From: JAZDCZ01 sp046757925
GTDB taxonomy: Bacteria; Gemmatimonadota; Gemmatimonadetes; Gemmatimonadales; GWC2-71-9
Direction: 5' to 3'
Assembly: GCA_046757925.1 (NCBI GenBank)
Contig: JBHHZE010000040.1
Location: 1-31,777 of the forward strand
Length of the DNA: 31,777 bases
This document shows positions 1 through 7,429 of this stretch, piece after piece. Position 1 is the stretch's first letter. Every line of letters starts with the position of its first letter. The position numbers were made by a program, and so were the translations under genes. The notes beneath the pieces were generated by a model. The model searched no databases. It saw nothing but the letters and a program-made list of their open reading frames with translations, and was not told the origin of the DNA.

Positions 1-34
1 CTCACACCATATAGCATGAGGGAGATACGGTTCA

Positions 35-412
35 ATGAAAATGTATACCGACATGTGGCTCACGGCTGGTATAGCGTTGCTAGCTGTGGGGATATCTACT
101 ACAGACGTAACCCTACGTGAAGGAACAGCGGCTGCCGTCGCCCCCGATTCCACCGGGAAAGTTCTATTCGCCCAACTTTGCGCTACGTGCCACGGTGTAA
201 AGGGCGATGCAGATTCTCCGATGGCCAAAATGCTCGATCCCAAACCCACCGATTTCACCAGTGCGGAATGGCAGACATCTCGAACCGATGAGGAAATCGA
301 ACGGGTCATCTCTGGCGGCAAAGGCACAATGCCGCCGCTCGGCTCTCAACTGAGCGGTGACAAGATGAAGGCTGTCATAGCCTTCATACGGGGGCTGGGG
401 AGAGAACAGTAG
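35..412 (+). CDS. Small monohaem c-type cytochrome, exported
   Basis: This 125-residue protein has an N-terminal hydrophobic segment (about residues 8-20) that fits a signal peptide or membrane anchor. One CxxCH haem-attachment motif (C49, C52, H53) follows, and M99 in a GTMPP context is a good sixth ligand. The layout is that of a class I cytochrome c: haem motif near the start of the mature domain, methionine ligand about 46 residues later, and a C-terminal helix (KMKAVIAFIRGL). It would carry electrons in the periplasm. A purine-rich ribosome binding site (gagggaga) precedes the ATG. The next gene, 145 bp downstream on the same strand, is a haem-bearing porin-like protein, which makes a redox partnership plausible. 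The redox partner and potential cannot be read from the sequence. Confidence 0.88.
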   Translation: MKMYTDMWLTAGIALLAVGISTTDVTLREGTAAAVAPDSTGKVLFAQLCATCHGVKGDADSPMAKMLDPKPTDFTSAEWQTSRTDEEIERVISGGKGTMPPLGSQLSGDKMKAVIAFIRGLGREQ

Positions 413-557
413 GGTCTGAACACTGGCCCTCGTCTCTTCAGCTTCGCTAGGTGCTCGGTGAACTTCGTATGACGCGATCGCCGTCGTTGAACTGTCGTCC
501 GCCGGGTATTCTCGCGGCAGCCCTGCGATCCGCTGCCGGTATTGACCAGGAGGACTT
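413..557 (+). other. Gap between the cytochrome and the cytochrome-porin gene
   Basis: This is 145 bp with no convincing reading frame. It holds an imperfect hairpin (CGGCAG at 515-520 against CTGCCG at 533-538) and ends with a strong AGGAGG ribosome binding site at about 548-553 for the next gene. I saw no clear -35/-10 pair. The two genes may be co-transcribed, with the hairpin between them adjusting relative levels. That last point is inference. Confidence 0.4.
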
Positions 558-1793
558 ATGTTATTGCTTCCCGTTACGGCCCTGGTCGCCCTCACCACTG
601 CCACTACGTATCACACCCGGCCAGCCGAGCTCACGACGTCGGCTATTAGGAGGTACATCGCAACATACAACGAAACTCGGGGGAAAATTCCGGCGTGGGC
701 ACGCAAGTACGGTGTGACGTGCAACTTCTGCCACTCACCAGCGGTACCACGACTCAATGGGACCGGCATCAAGTTCCGCTGGGCCGGTTACCGAATGCCG
801 GCCGAGATCGGCCAGAAAATAGATGTCGGCAAGGTTTCCGAGTACATGTCGTTCCGCGGTCGCGTCCGATATGGATACGAGAAAACCCAGAGCCAACCGG
901 TCTCCGAAAGCGGGTTTAGCTTTCACGATGCCACGCTTTTCTACTCCGGTGCCTTTGGGACGAGCTATTCTGCCTTCTTCGAAGTCGAGCGTGAGGCGGA
1001 GGACGACATTGGACTAACCGCTCATATGTCGACCGTGTGGGGCAACGCAAAGGCGTGGGGCGGTTTCCGTTTCGGACTCATGCACTGGCTGCTCCGCGAC
1101 GGCGTTGCCGGTTTTGACCGTCCAACGGGCATCAGGACACCTACACCACTCGCCAGCCCCTTGACCGCGACGATGCCGTTCAAGTTCTCCAAGGACCAGC
1201 TGGGACTAGAGGCCTATTATGTAGTTGGGCAGAACCGTCTGTCGGCCGAGCTACTCAACGGTGTGAATCGCACCGGCAGCGGCGGTGGCAAAGATACCGA
1301 CGTGGACAAGGATTTCGTGATCACGGACCAGCTCCTGTTCGACGATCGGGGGTCGGGCCTTACCTTAATGGGATACTACGGGTCCATCAACGGACTCGAT
1401 ACCTCCATGCCGAACCTGACGTCTCACTTCTGGCGAACTGCTATCAGCGCCAATAAGATTTTTCCCAATAGCTTCGAGCTGCTGGGCGGACTGGCTTACG
1501 GGAAAGATACTGATCTGCCGACATCCGCTGACACAAAGGGTTTTGGTTATTGGGGGCAGGCCCAGTACATGATCCCGCCGCATTCGGTGACGCTGTTCGG
1601 ACGGTGGGAATTCGCCGACCCGGATACGGACGTGGATGATAACGCCAACCGGCGATTCGTTTTCGGGGGTGTGGTTCCGCTCAACCTGCCGGAGTATCTG
1701 CGGCTCGCGCTAGAGTATGCTCTCGACTTCCCTCAAGGACCGGGAAGCAAGAACACCAATGGTTTTATGGCCGAGATGATGCTCAACTTCTAG
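558..1793 (+). CDS. Cyc2-like fused monohaem cytochrome/outer-membrane porin
   Basis: This 411-residue protein begins with a short signal-like segment (residues 1-17). A single CxxCH motif (C55, C58, H59) lies in the context IPAWARKYGVTCNFCH, followed by PRLNGTGIKFRWAGYRMP. That arrangement, CxxCH then P-x-L-N-x-x-G-x-x-F-x-x-x-G-Y, is the N-terminal signature of cytochrome-porin fusions such as Cyc2. The remaining 330 or so residues alternate polar and hydrophobic residues, are rich in aromatics and glycine, and end in phenylalanine (MAEMMLNF), as expected for an outer-membrane beta-barrel. An AGGAGG site precedes the ATG. With the cytochrome upstream it could move electrons across the outer membrane. 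Many uncharacterised relatives share this N-terminus, so iron oxidation is a hypothesis, not an assignment. An ordinary porin-like protein with a structural haem is the alternative. Confidence 0.72.
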   Translation: MLLLPVTALVALTTATTYHTRPAELTTSAIRRYIATYNETRGKIPAWARKYGVTCNFCHSPAVPRLNGTGIKFRWAGYRMPAEIGQKIDVGKVSEYMSFRGRVRYGYEKTQSQPVSESGFSFHDATLFYSGAFGTSYSAFFEVEREAEDDIGLTAHMSTVWGNAKAWGGFRFGLMHWLLRDGVAGFDRPTGIRTPTPLASPLTATMPFKFSKDQLGLEAYYVVGQNRLSAELLNGVNRTGSGGGKDTDVDKDFVITDQLLFDDRGSGLTLMGYYGSINGLDTSMPNLTSHFWRTAISANKIFPNSFELLGGLAYGKDTDLPTSADTKGFGYWGQAQYMIPPHSVTLFGRWEFADPDTDVDDNANRRFVFGGVVPLNLPEYLRLALEYALDFPQGPGSKNTNGFMAEMMLNF

Positions 1794-1825
1794 CCAGTGG
1801 CGTGATCGGGCGCGTACTGCGAGGC

Positions 1826-1845
1826 GGGGGCCCCACGGGGCCCCC
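1826..1845. terminator. GC-rich perfect hairpin between convergent genes
   Basis: GGGGGCCCC at 1826-1834 is followed by AC and then GGGGCCCCC at 1837-1845, a perfect 9-bp inverted repeat. It lies 33 bp past the stop of the cytochrome-porin gene and 23 bp from the stop of the convergent amidohydrolase gene. No T tract follows on the plus strand, so it is not a textbook intrinsic terminator, but the position suits a bidirectional transcription end. Confidence 0.55.
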
Positions 1846-1867
1846 GTCGTCGTTCGGGGGCCACGTC

Positions 1868-3574
1868 TCAGCCCACTTGTTCATGCATCGTCGTGCCCCC
1901 GACAACCGTTCTCACCACGGGAATCTCCTTGATGCGATCGGGATCTACGTCATGTGGATCCTCAGCGAGAACAACGAAGTCCGCCAACTTGCCGACGGTG
2001 ATCGACCCCTTGAAGTTCTCCTCGAACGATGCGTGAGCGCCGTTTATCGTACAGACGCGTAGTGCCTCGTCTACCGTGATCTTCTGATTGGGACCCCACA
2101 CACGGCCGGACATATCCTTGCGGGTGACCATGCTTTGGATCGCCATGAGCGGTTCGAAGGGGCCGGGTATGTAGTCCGATCCGCCAGCGACAGGAATTTG
2201 AAAGTCGATGAACGATCGGTGGGCAAACATCCACCGCATCTTTTCAGCGCCGTACTCGACCCACTTGTTGCCGTGATAGTGGATATAGGTGTAGAACGGC
2301 GTGGGAATCGCTCCCACGGCTTTTATCCGCTTCAAGAGATCGGGGTTGACCAGCGAGCAGTGTTCGATCCGGTGACGTGGATCCGAACGCGGCCAGAGCT
2401 TCTGCACGCGCTCGTAGGCGCTCAGCACCATGTCGATTGCTACGTCACCGTTGGCGTGAATGCCGATCTGGAACCGCTTGCGATGGGCCTCCTCGACGGC
2501 CTCGTGGATCTCCTGCTGTGTCATGTTCAGGATGCCAAAATCGTTGGGCCTGCCGACGTAAGGTGTGCTCATGCGCATCGTGCGCTCGGATGCGGACCCA
2601 TCGGCGGTGAACTTGACGCCACCTATCCGCAGGTGCTCGTCACCCAGTCCGGTATAGAGTCCCGAAGCCTTCACATCCTCATACGCGGCCCCTCTCAGCA
2701 TCATATAGACCCGAAAGCCGAGTTCGCCGGCTTTGTAGGCGTCTTCATATGCCGTCGCGTACTCTCGAGTAGTGAGCGCATCGTGTACAGATGTGAGGCC
2801 GGCGGCTGTCATGAGCTTTGAGATCAATGCAACACCGGCCTGGCGCTGTTCGCGGGTCGAGCCCGAGGGAATGATCTGCTCGAATGGAGCGTTTGCTTGT
2901 TCGGCGACGAGTCCGTTGAGCTCGTTGCCGTCGTGATAGTACTTGCCGTGTGGTGGATCAGGAGTGTCGGCTGTGATACCTGCTAGTTCGAAGGCCTTGC
3001 TGTTGTACCAGGATGTATGCCCACCGCGATGGGTTACCTGCACTGGATGGTCGGGTACAGCGTCGTCCAGGTCCTTGCGTGTCAGCTTACGACCATCGCG
3101 CACCTTTGTATCGTCGTACTTGAAACCGATCACCCATTGTCCCGATGGTGTGTGGCGCGCGCGCTCTTTGAGCGCCGCCTTGATTTCGGCTATGCTCCTG
3201 AGATCCACATTGACCTGGGTTAGTTCGAATATGCCGGCGTACGCCGGATGGGTATGCGCATCTATGAATCCAGGGACGATCGTCATGCCGCTGGCGTCCA
3301 GTACGGTTGTGTCGGACGTCGCGAGATTCCGCATGTCGGCAGAGGTTCCGACCGCCAGAAAACGCCCCTGCTTCACCGCGAACGCCTGAGCCCTGGGTTG
3401 GGTGTCGTCAATCGTATAGATCTTTGCATTCAGTACGACCATGTCCGGTCCCGGTCCGGAGACCGCTCTTGAATTTGGCGTACCGGTATGACTCGACGGC
3501 CAGCCGCCGATGCCTATGGCAGTGCCCATGGCCGTGCCAATCTCGATGAACTCGCGTCGCGTCTGCCGTGTCAT
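1868..3574 (-). CDS. Tat-exported YtcJ-like metal-dependent amidohydrolase
   Basis: This 568-residue protein belongs to the amidohydrolase superfamily (YtcJ/amidohydro_3 type). A twin-arginine signal (TRREFIEIG, residues 5-13, then a glycine/alanine-rich stretch) suggests export of the folded, metal-loaded enzyme. The HxH metal motif is at H107/H109 in GFIDAHTHP. Later features are FQIGIHANGD, HRIEHCSL and the GGSDY aspartate near the C-terminus, and the end (GSITVGKLADFVVL) is the usual beta-sandwich closure. An AGGAGG ribosome binding site lies 5 bases before the ATG. It is the last gene of the minus-strand train with the sodium symporter and uraH/uraD, so it may release a nitrogen compound from an N-acyl or cyclic amide outside the cytoplasm for uptake. 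The substrate cannot be deduced; YtcJ-like enzymes are mostly uncharacterised. Confidence 0.85.
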   Translation of the reverse strand: MTRQTRREFIEIGTAMGTAIGIGGWPSSHTGTPNSRAVSGPGPDMVVLNAKIYTIDDTQPRAQAFAVKQGRFLAVGTSADMRNLATSDTTVLDASGMTIVPGFIDAHTHPAYAGIFELTQVNVDLRSIAEIKAALKERARHTPSGQWVIGFKYDDTKVRDGRKLTRKDLDDAVPDHPVQVTHRGGHTSWYNSKAFELAGITADTPDPPHGKYYHDGNELNGLVAEQANAPFEQIIPSGSTREQRQAGVALISKLMTAAGLTSVHDALTTREYATAYEDAYKAGELGFRVYMMLRGAAYEDVKASGLYTGLGDEHLRIGGVKFTADGSASERTMRMSTPYVGRPNDFGILNMTQQEIHEAVEEAHRKRFQIGIHANGDVAIDMVLSAYERVQKLWPRSDPRHRIEHCSLVNPDLLKRIKAVGAIPTPFYTYIHYHGNKWVEYGAEKMRWMFAHRSFIDFQIPVAGGSDYIPGPFEPLMAIQSMVTRKDMSGRVWGPNQKITVDEALRVCTINGAHASFEENFKGSITVGKLADFVVLAEDPHDVDPDRIKEIPVVRTVVGGTTMHEQVG

Positions 3575-3614
3575 TCGTGCCTCCTAGAGACCACTGTGGT
3601 TGTGGATCACCATG

Positions 3615-5093
3615 TCAATCGCGCGTCTCGAGCGCAGCTCTCACGGATAGGAACTCCTCCTCGGCACCTTCGGGCGGCGTGGTGAACAAGCTCACACCGA
3701 TCGTGACCGCAAATCCAGCAAAAAATCCCGGCAACATTTCGTAGAGGTCGTAGAACCGTTCCTTGAAGAACAGGACCCATGTTACCGTTGTGAGAAATCC
3801 CGCGATCATCCCGGCTACGGCACCAGCACGTGTCGTGCGTTTCCAGAAGAGCGAACACAATACCGGCGGAGCAAACGCGGAGGCCAAACCGGACCAGGCA
3901 AACAGAACGAACCAGAAGATCATTCTCGCCTGCCCATATGCCAGCGCCAGGGCACTCAGGCCTATTACCACGGTCGTTACCTTGCCCCACAACGAGAACT
4001 GTCGCTCGGATATGTTGGGATGAAATATCTTTTGCAATACATCGCGCACGACTGCTGACGATGCCAAGATTAGCAGCGAGTCGACGGTGGACATTATCGC
4101 CGCCAAGACTACGACCATGAAGATCCCGGTGAAGATGCTCGGGAATAGGTTGGTGCTCATCGTGGGCAGGATCGTCTCCGAGTCGACTAAACCGGGAAAT
4201 AACGCTCTTCCCGCCATGCCCGAGAAAACCGCCCCGACGTCGAACACGATGATGCACACCACGGCGATCCGGCTGGCGTCGACGATCTGTTTCCGATCTC
4301 TTGCGGAGATGAAGCGGACGAGCAGCTGGGGAGCGCCCAAGAACGCCAGCCCGATGCCAACGAATCCCACGGCGCTGGCAATGCCACGCATGCTCATCCC
4401 AAACGACCCCATTGGCAGAAGCAGATTGGGATCTTGGAAATGCAGTTGCCGCATGAGTTCGGTCCAACCACCGGCCGCTACTATGCCCACGATGGGCAGA
4501 ATGAGGAGTCCTCCAAACATGAGAACCCCCTGCAATAGGTCGCTGTAGGCAACGGCCTTGAAGCCACCCACCGTGGTGTAGAATAGAATAATCGCTGCGC
4601 CGATCACTACGCCGAGTTGGTAGCTGGTACCCAAGAAAGATCCGAACGCCTTGCCCGAGGCGCTGAGTTGAGCTGCGGTATACGCGGTGACCATACTGAA
4701 AATGATGACCGTGCTTACGATACGCAGCACATGCCTGGTGTCACGGAATCTTGTTTCCAAATAGTCAGGTACCGTGATGGAGTCATATCGGTCGGTATAC
4801 TCCTTGAAGGGAAGGGCGACCAGCACCCAGCCTAGGGTCACTCCCAGCACCTCTCCCAGCACGATCCACAGTGCGTGGATCCCGACAGCGTAGCCCATGC
4901 CAGTTAGCCCCAAGAGCAGCCAAGCGCTTTCTCCGGTGGAGTTGGAACTGAACGCTATGACCCACGACGGGAGGCGTTTGCCGGCGACATAGTATCCGGC
5001 TACGTTGTCGGAGCCTCGACCACCCCAAACTCCGATCGCCAGAAGCACCGCAGCGTAAACGACCAGCACCACTATGACAGTGGTGGATGTCAT
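3615..5093 (-). CDS. Sodium:solute symporter (PutP/SLC5 family)
   Basis: This is a 492-residue protein with about 13 hydrophobic segments. The N-terminus has the pattern of the SSS family (a TM segment, then GGRGSDNVAGYYVAGKRLPS, then FSSNSTGESAWLLLG), and TTVGGFKAVAYSDLLQG around residue 170 is the conserved sodium-site region. Length and motifs are closest to proline/sodium symporters. It would import a small amino-acid-like or carboxylate solute with sodium. Its ATG overlaps the stop of the small membrane protein upstream (ATGA), and an aminotransferase precedes that. Given these neighbours the substrate might be beta-alanine, beta-aminoisobutyrate or another product of nucleobase breakdown. 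That is a guess from context; proline or other solutes remain possible. Confidence 0.9.
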   Translation of the reverse strand: MTSTTVIVVLVVYAAVLLAIGVWGGRGSDNVAGYYVAGKRLPSWVIAFSSNSTGESAWLLLGLTGMGYAVGIHALWIVLGEVLGVTLGWVLVALPFKEYTDRYDSITVPDYLETRFRDTRHVLRIVSTVIIFSMVTAYTAAQLSASGKAFGSFLGTSYQLGVVIGAAIILFYTTVGGFKAVAYSDLLQGVLMFGGLLILPIVGIVAAGGWTELMRQLHFQDPNLLLPMGSFGMSMRGIASAVGFVGIGLAFLGAPQLLVRFISARDRKQIVDASRIAVVCIIVFDVGAVFSGMAGRALFPGLVDSETILPTMSTNLFPSIFTGIFMVVVLAAIMSTVDSLLILASSAVVRDVLQKIFHPNISERQFSLWGKVTTVVIGLSALALAYGQARMIFWFVLFAWSGLASAFAPPVLCSLFWKRTTRAGAVAGMIAGFLTTVTWVLFFKERFYDLYEMLPGFFAGFAVTIGVSLFTTPPEGAEEEFLSVRAALETRD

Positions 5094-5224
5094 TCCGTGG
5101 TGGTCCCCGGCGCGTCCTTGGAATCATCGCGTTGGATGCGCGATTGTCGCAGTAGGAACGTGAGTTCTATGATTAGTCCCAGTCCAACCGCCACAACCAG
5201 CAACAGCCAAGAGGTCCACGGCAC
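5090..5224 (-). CDS. 44-residue single-TM protein, probable symporter accessory subunit
   Basis: This short frame has a GTG start at 5224, nine bases after the aminotransferase stop, and a TGA that overlaps the symporter ATG in an ATGA. Translation gives VPWTSWLLLVVAVGLGLIIE followed by LTFLLRQSRIQRDDSKDAP and GTTTE. That is one TM helix (about residues 5-25) flanked by aromatic residues, with a charged, basic-then-acidic cytoplasmic tail, so it looks like a real membrane protein and not chance. Small membrane proteins partner several sodium:solute symporters (DUF485 with acetate permease, DUF4212, DUF3311), although this one is shorter and I cannot place it in a named family. There is no strong ribosome binding site before the GTG, so translation may depend on coupling to the aminotransferase gene. 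Confidence 0.68.
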   Translation of the reverse strand: MPWTSWLLLVVAVGLGLIIELTFLLRQSRIQRDDSKDAPGTTTE

Positions 5225-5232
5225 GAGGGCTG

Positions 5233-6558
5233 CTAGGCCTCGGCGACCTTGCGGCAGGCGCGGGCAAGTCGTGCGATCGCGTCGTCGACTTCGGACTCGG
5301 TAATCAACATGGATGGTCCCATCCGGATCACGTTCCCCTTGAGGCCTCCAAGCCCGACAAGCAATCCCTCTTCTTTTGTGGCCTCGAGCAGTGCACTACT
5401 AATCTTTGGGCTGGGTTCTTTGGTCTTCCTGTCTTCGACGATCTCCAACGCCTGCATGAGACCCATGCCGCGTACTTCCCCACTCCACTCGAACTCCTGG
5501 GCGAGATCGTTCAGGCCCTTGCGCAGTTGGTCGCCGCGTTCCTGTGAACGCCTGGGAGTATCATCCCGCTGCATTATGTCCATCGTCGCCACGGCGGCCG
5601 CCATGGAGATTGGATTGCCACCAAACGTGGAGATCGTCTTTGCGGTCCAGGCCTCTGCGATCTCTGGACGAGTGATAGTTGCACCGACAGGAAGTCCGTT
5701 GGCGATTCCCTTGGCCATTACCATGATATCGGGTACCACGTCCCAGTGCTCGATGCCGAACCACTTGCTGCCGGTGCGCCCAAACCCTGCCTGAACTTCG
5801 TCGCAGATGAACACACCACCATACTTGTGGATTATCTCGACGGCGCGCTGGAAGTAGCCAGGCGGCGGCACCACATACCCGCCAACACCTTGGATCGTTT
5901 CCGCCATGAAGGCGGCCGGCTTGCCACTGGTCGTGGTAACAATTGCTTCTTCGAGATCGTGTGCGAAGGCGTCGACGCAACTCTCGTCACAGGGGCTCTT
6001 GAAGGGACATCTATATGGATACGGCGAAAGCACGTGCTTGATTCCGGGAATGGAGGTGGCAAGCGGCCGCCAGGGAGCGTGTGCAGTGATGTTCGTCGCC
6101 AAGAAACTCCGCCCGGAGTAAGCGTGTCTCAAGGCGATGATCTCCGACCTGCCGGTGTACATGCATGCCAGCATCACGGCGGTCTCGACCGCCTCGGTAC
6201 CGCTGTTGGTGAAGAACGATTGCCCGAGCTTCCCCGGTGCGATGCCTGCTAATCGCCGTGCTGCCTCGACCTGATTCTCGTTGATATAGAGTGTGGATAC
6301 GTGGCCCAACGTGCCTAACTGCTCGCTCACGCGCTCTACGACCTCGGGGTTGCAGTGTCCCACAGATGTAGTGAGAATGCCGCTGAAAAAGTCGAGGAAC
6401 TCACGGCCCTCCGAGTCGATGACGGTCACGCCGTGACCCTCTACGAGCACCAGTGGGTCGCTGTAGTAAGGTGGTGCGCAGGGGAAAAGAAATTGTCGAT
6501 GTGCCGCCTTTACCTCGGTGGTATCGACTGTCGATGTTGCTGGTGCAGTTCCATTCAT
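5233..6558 (-). CDS. AGXT2-type class III aminotransferase (beta-amino acid/alanine:glyoxylate or pyruvate)
   Basis: This 441-residue PLP enzyme has fold-type I class III motifs: GREFLDFFSGILTTSVGHC near residues 51-69, TNSGTEAVE (117-125), DEVQAGFGRTG (253-263, D253 binding the PLP nitrogen) and the Schiff-base lysine K283 in MAKGIANGLP. The overall order and a cysteine-rich insertion (YRCPFKSPCDESC, about 182-194) match mammalian AGXT2-like enzymes, which transfer the amino group of beta-alanine or (R)-beta-aminoisobutyrate to pyruvate or glyoxylate. This is the step needed between beta-ureidopropionase and the semialdehyde dehydrogenase encoded at 14.6 kb. A GAGG ribosome binding site precedes the ATG. 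It sits in the uraH-uraD train, not the pyrimidine operon. The exact amino donor and acceptor are inferred. Confidence 0.85.
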   Translation of the reverse strand: MNGTAPATSTVDTTEVKAAHRQFLFPCAPPYYSDPLVLVEGHGVTVIDSEGREFLDFFSGILTTSVGHCNPEVVERVSEQLGTLGHVSTLYINENQVEAARRLAGIAPGKLGQSFFTNSGTEAVETAVMLACMYTGRSEIIALRHAYSGRSFLATNITAHAPWRPLATSIPGIKHVLSPYPYRCPFKSPCDESCVDAFAHDLEEAIVTTTSGKPAAFMAETIQGVGGYVVPPPGYFQRAVEIIHKYGGVFICDEVQAGFGRTGSKWFGIEHWDVVPDIMVMAKGIANGLPVGATITRPEIAEAWTAKTISTFGGNPISMAAAVATMDIMQRDDTPRRSQERGDQLRKGLNDLAQEFEWSGEVRGMGLMQALEIVEDRKTKEPSPKISSALLEATKEEGLLVGLGGLKGNVIRMGPSMLITESEVDDAIARLARACRKVAEA

Positions 6559-6577
6559 CTTGCTTACCTCGTCTGAG

Positions 6578-7102
6578 TCATCGAGTTTGTCCGATGAGAG
6601 GGCGTTTGCTAAGTCTGTCCGCGGTAATGGCGAGTATTTCAGCTAACGCCGTCTCGAGTTCTTCATCACGCGATCGTTGCAACCTATGTCGGAGAATTGG
6701 AATCAGGTCCGGCTTGGGCCGGCCGTTCACGAAGACCACGAAGCGAAAACCGAACCGTGCCTCATATTGCTTGTTGAGTGATTCCAGCAGCTCCAATACG
6801 CCTTCTTGAGAGATATCTTGGTCCGCGCCTTGCTCCGCGTACGAGGTTGGGTATTCGGACTTCAACCTCTTAGAAGTATCACCTATTCGAGGATGTAAAT
6901 TGATGAGTTGAACTCGTTGCTCGTTTGAGAGATCCTCTACAATCTCACGCGCACGCACCATCAGCTGCGCGTCTGACCGATATGGCATGCCGTCCAATAG
7001 CTCGTGTAGGAGTGGATTGTCTCCCTCGAAGAGTCGTTCGATCGCCGATCGCTGATCTGGGTAGGCCGGCACCTCGTTCAGCTTCCCCTGTATGACGTGC
7101 AA
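6578..7102 (-). CDS. uraD: OHCU decarboxylase (2-oxo-4-hydroxy-4-carboxy-5-ureidoimidazoline decarboxylase)
   Basis: This protein of about 174 residues matches UraD by HPRIGD (catalytic H70), SYAEQG (E90-Q91) and the family signature LNKQYEARFGFRFVVFVNGR (residues 109-128). It decarboxylates OHCU to (S)-allantoin, the third step of urate breakdown, in the cytoplasm. The start is uncertain. TTG at 7102 gives the K-L-N near the N-terminus that family members usually show and overlaps the end of uraH by 25 bp. GTG at 7072 has a better-placed GGGGA site and would leave no overlap. The gene lies directly behind uraH, the enzyme of the preceding step, which fits translational coupling. Confidence 0.9.
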   Translation of the reverse strand: MHVIQGKLNEVPAYPDQRSAIERLFEGDNPLLHELLDGMPYRSDAQLMVRAREIVEDLSNEQRVQLINLHPRIGDTSKRLKSEYPTSYAEQGADQDISQEGVLELLESLNKQYEARFGFRFVVFVNGRPKPDLIPILRHRLQRSRDEELETALAEILAITADRLSKRPLIGQTR

Positions 7103-7428
7103 GAGAACGGAGACACTAGGAGCGGCACATGGTAACTTCGGTCGACGGTCGAGATATCGAAGTTCAAAACCACGTTGGTAATGAATCGTGCTTGGTCGCC
7201 GTGTCGGTCAAAGTAGTCGTGTACATCGAAGGCGATGCGGTACGATCCTGTTGTGAGGTCACCACTCAGCAGATTGGCGATCCGGCCGTCGTCGTCAGTG
7301 GTTTGGCTCGACTCCAACACCTTGTCCTTCCCATCCATCCTCCAGAGAGTAACGTTAACTCCGGCTGCGGGTTCGCCCCGTTTCGTGTCGAGGACATGAG
7401 TCGAGATAACTGAAAGGTCGTTTGGCAT
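7078..7428 (-). CDS. uraH: 5-hydroxyisourate hydrolase (transthyretin-like)
   Basis: This is a 116-residue transthyretin-fold enzyme that hydrolyses 5-hydroxyisourate to OHCU. All four expected active-site positions are visible: H11 in STHVLDT, R49 in DDDGRI, H100 in SYHVPLLVSP and the C-terminal YRGS. Length is normal for the family. I chose the ATG at 7428 because family members begin a few residues before STHVLDT. The frame stays open for 63 further codons upstream, but that stretch is antisense to the conserved DUF3830 gene. No clear ribosome binding site precedes the ATG. The start codon overlaps the DUF3830 start on the other strand. SPFSC replaces the more usual SPYGYS just before the end, a mild variation. 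Confidence 0.92.
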   Translation of the reverse strand: MPNDLSVISTHVLDTKRGEPAAGVNVTLWRMDGKDKVLESSQTTDDDGRIANLLSGDLTTGSYRIAFDVHDYFDRHGDQARFITNVVLNFDISTVDRSYHVPLLVSPFSCTSYRGS

Positions 7429-7429
7429 G
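7426..7429. other. Overlapping divergent start codons of uraH and the DUF3830 gene
   Basis: Within the palindrome GCATGC (7425-7430), the plus-strand ATG at 7427-7429 starts the DUF3830 gene and the minus-strand ATG at 7428-7426 starts uraH. The genes diverge yet share two bases, so each promoter and leader must lie inside the other gene's coding sequence. A GAAAGG ribosome binding site for the plus gene lies at 7412-7417, inside uraH. Confidence 0.7.

Noticed and set aside
1868..3574. The YtcJ-like amidohydrolase as a dedicated step of purine breakdown
   Set aside because: It carries a Tat signal and belongs to a broad uncharacterised family; no residue evidence links it to a purine intermediate.
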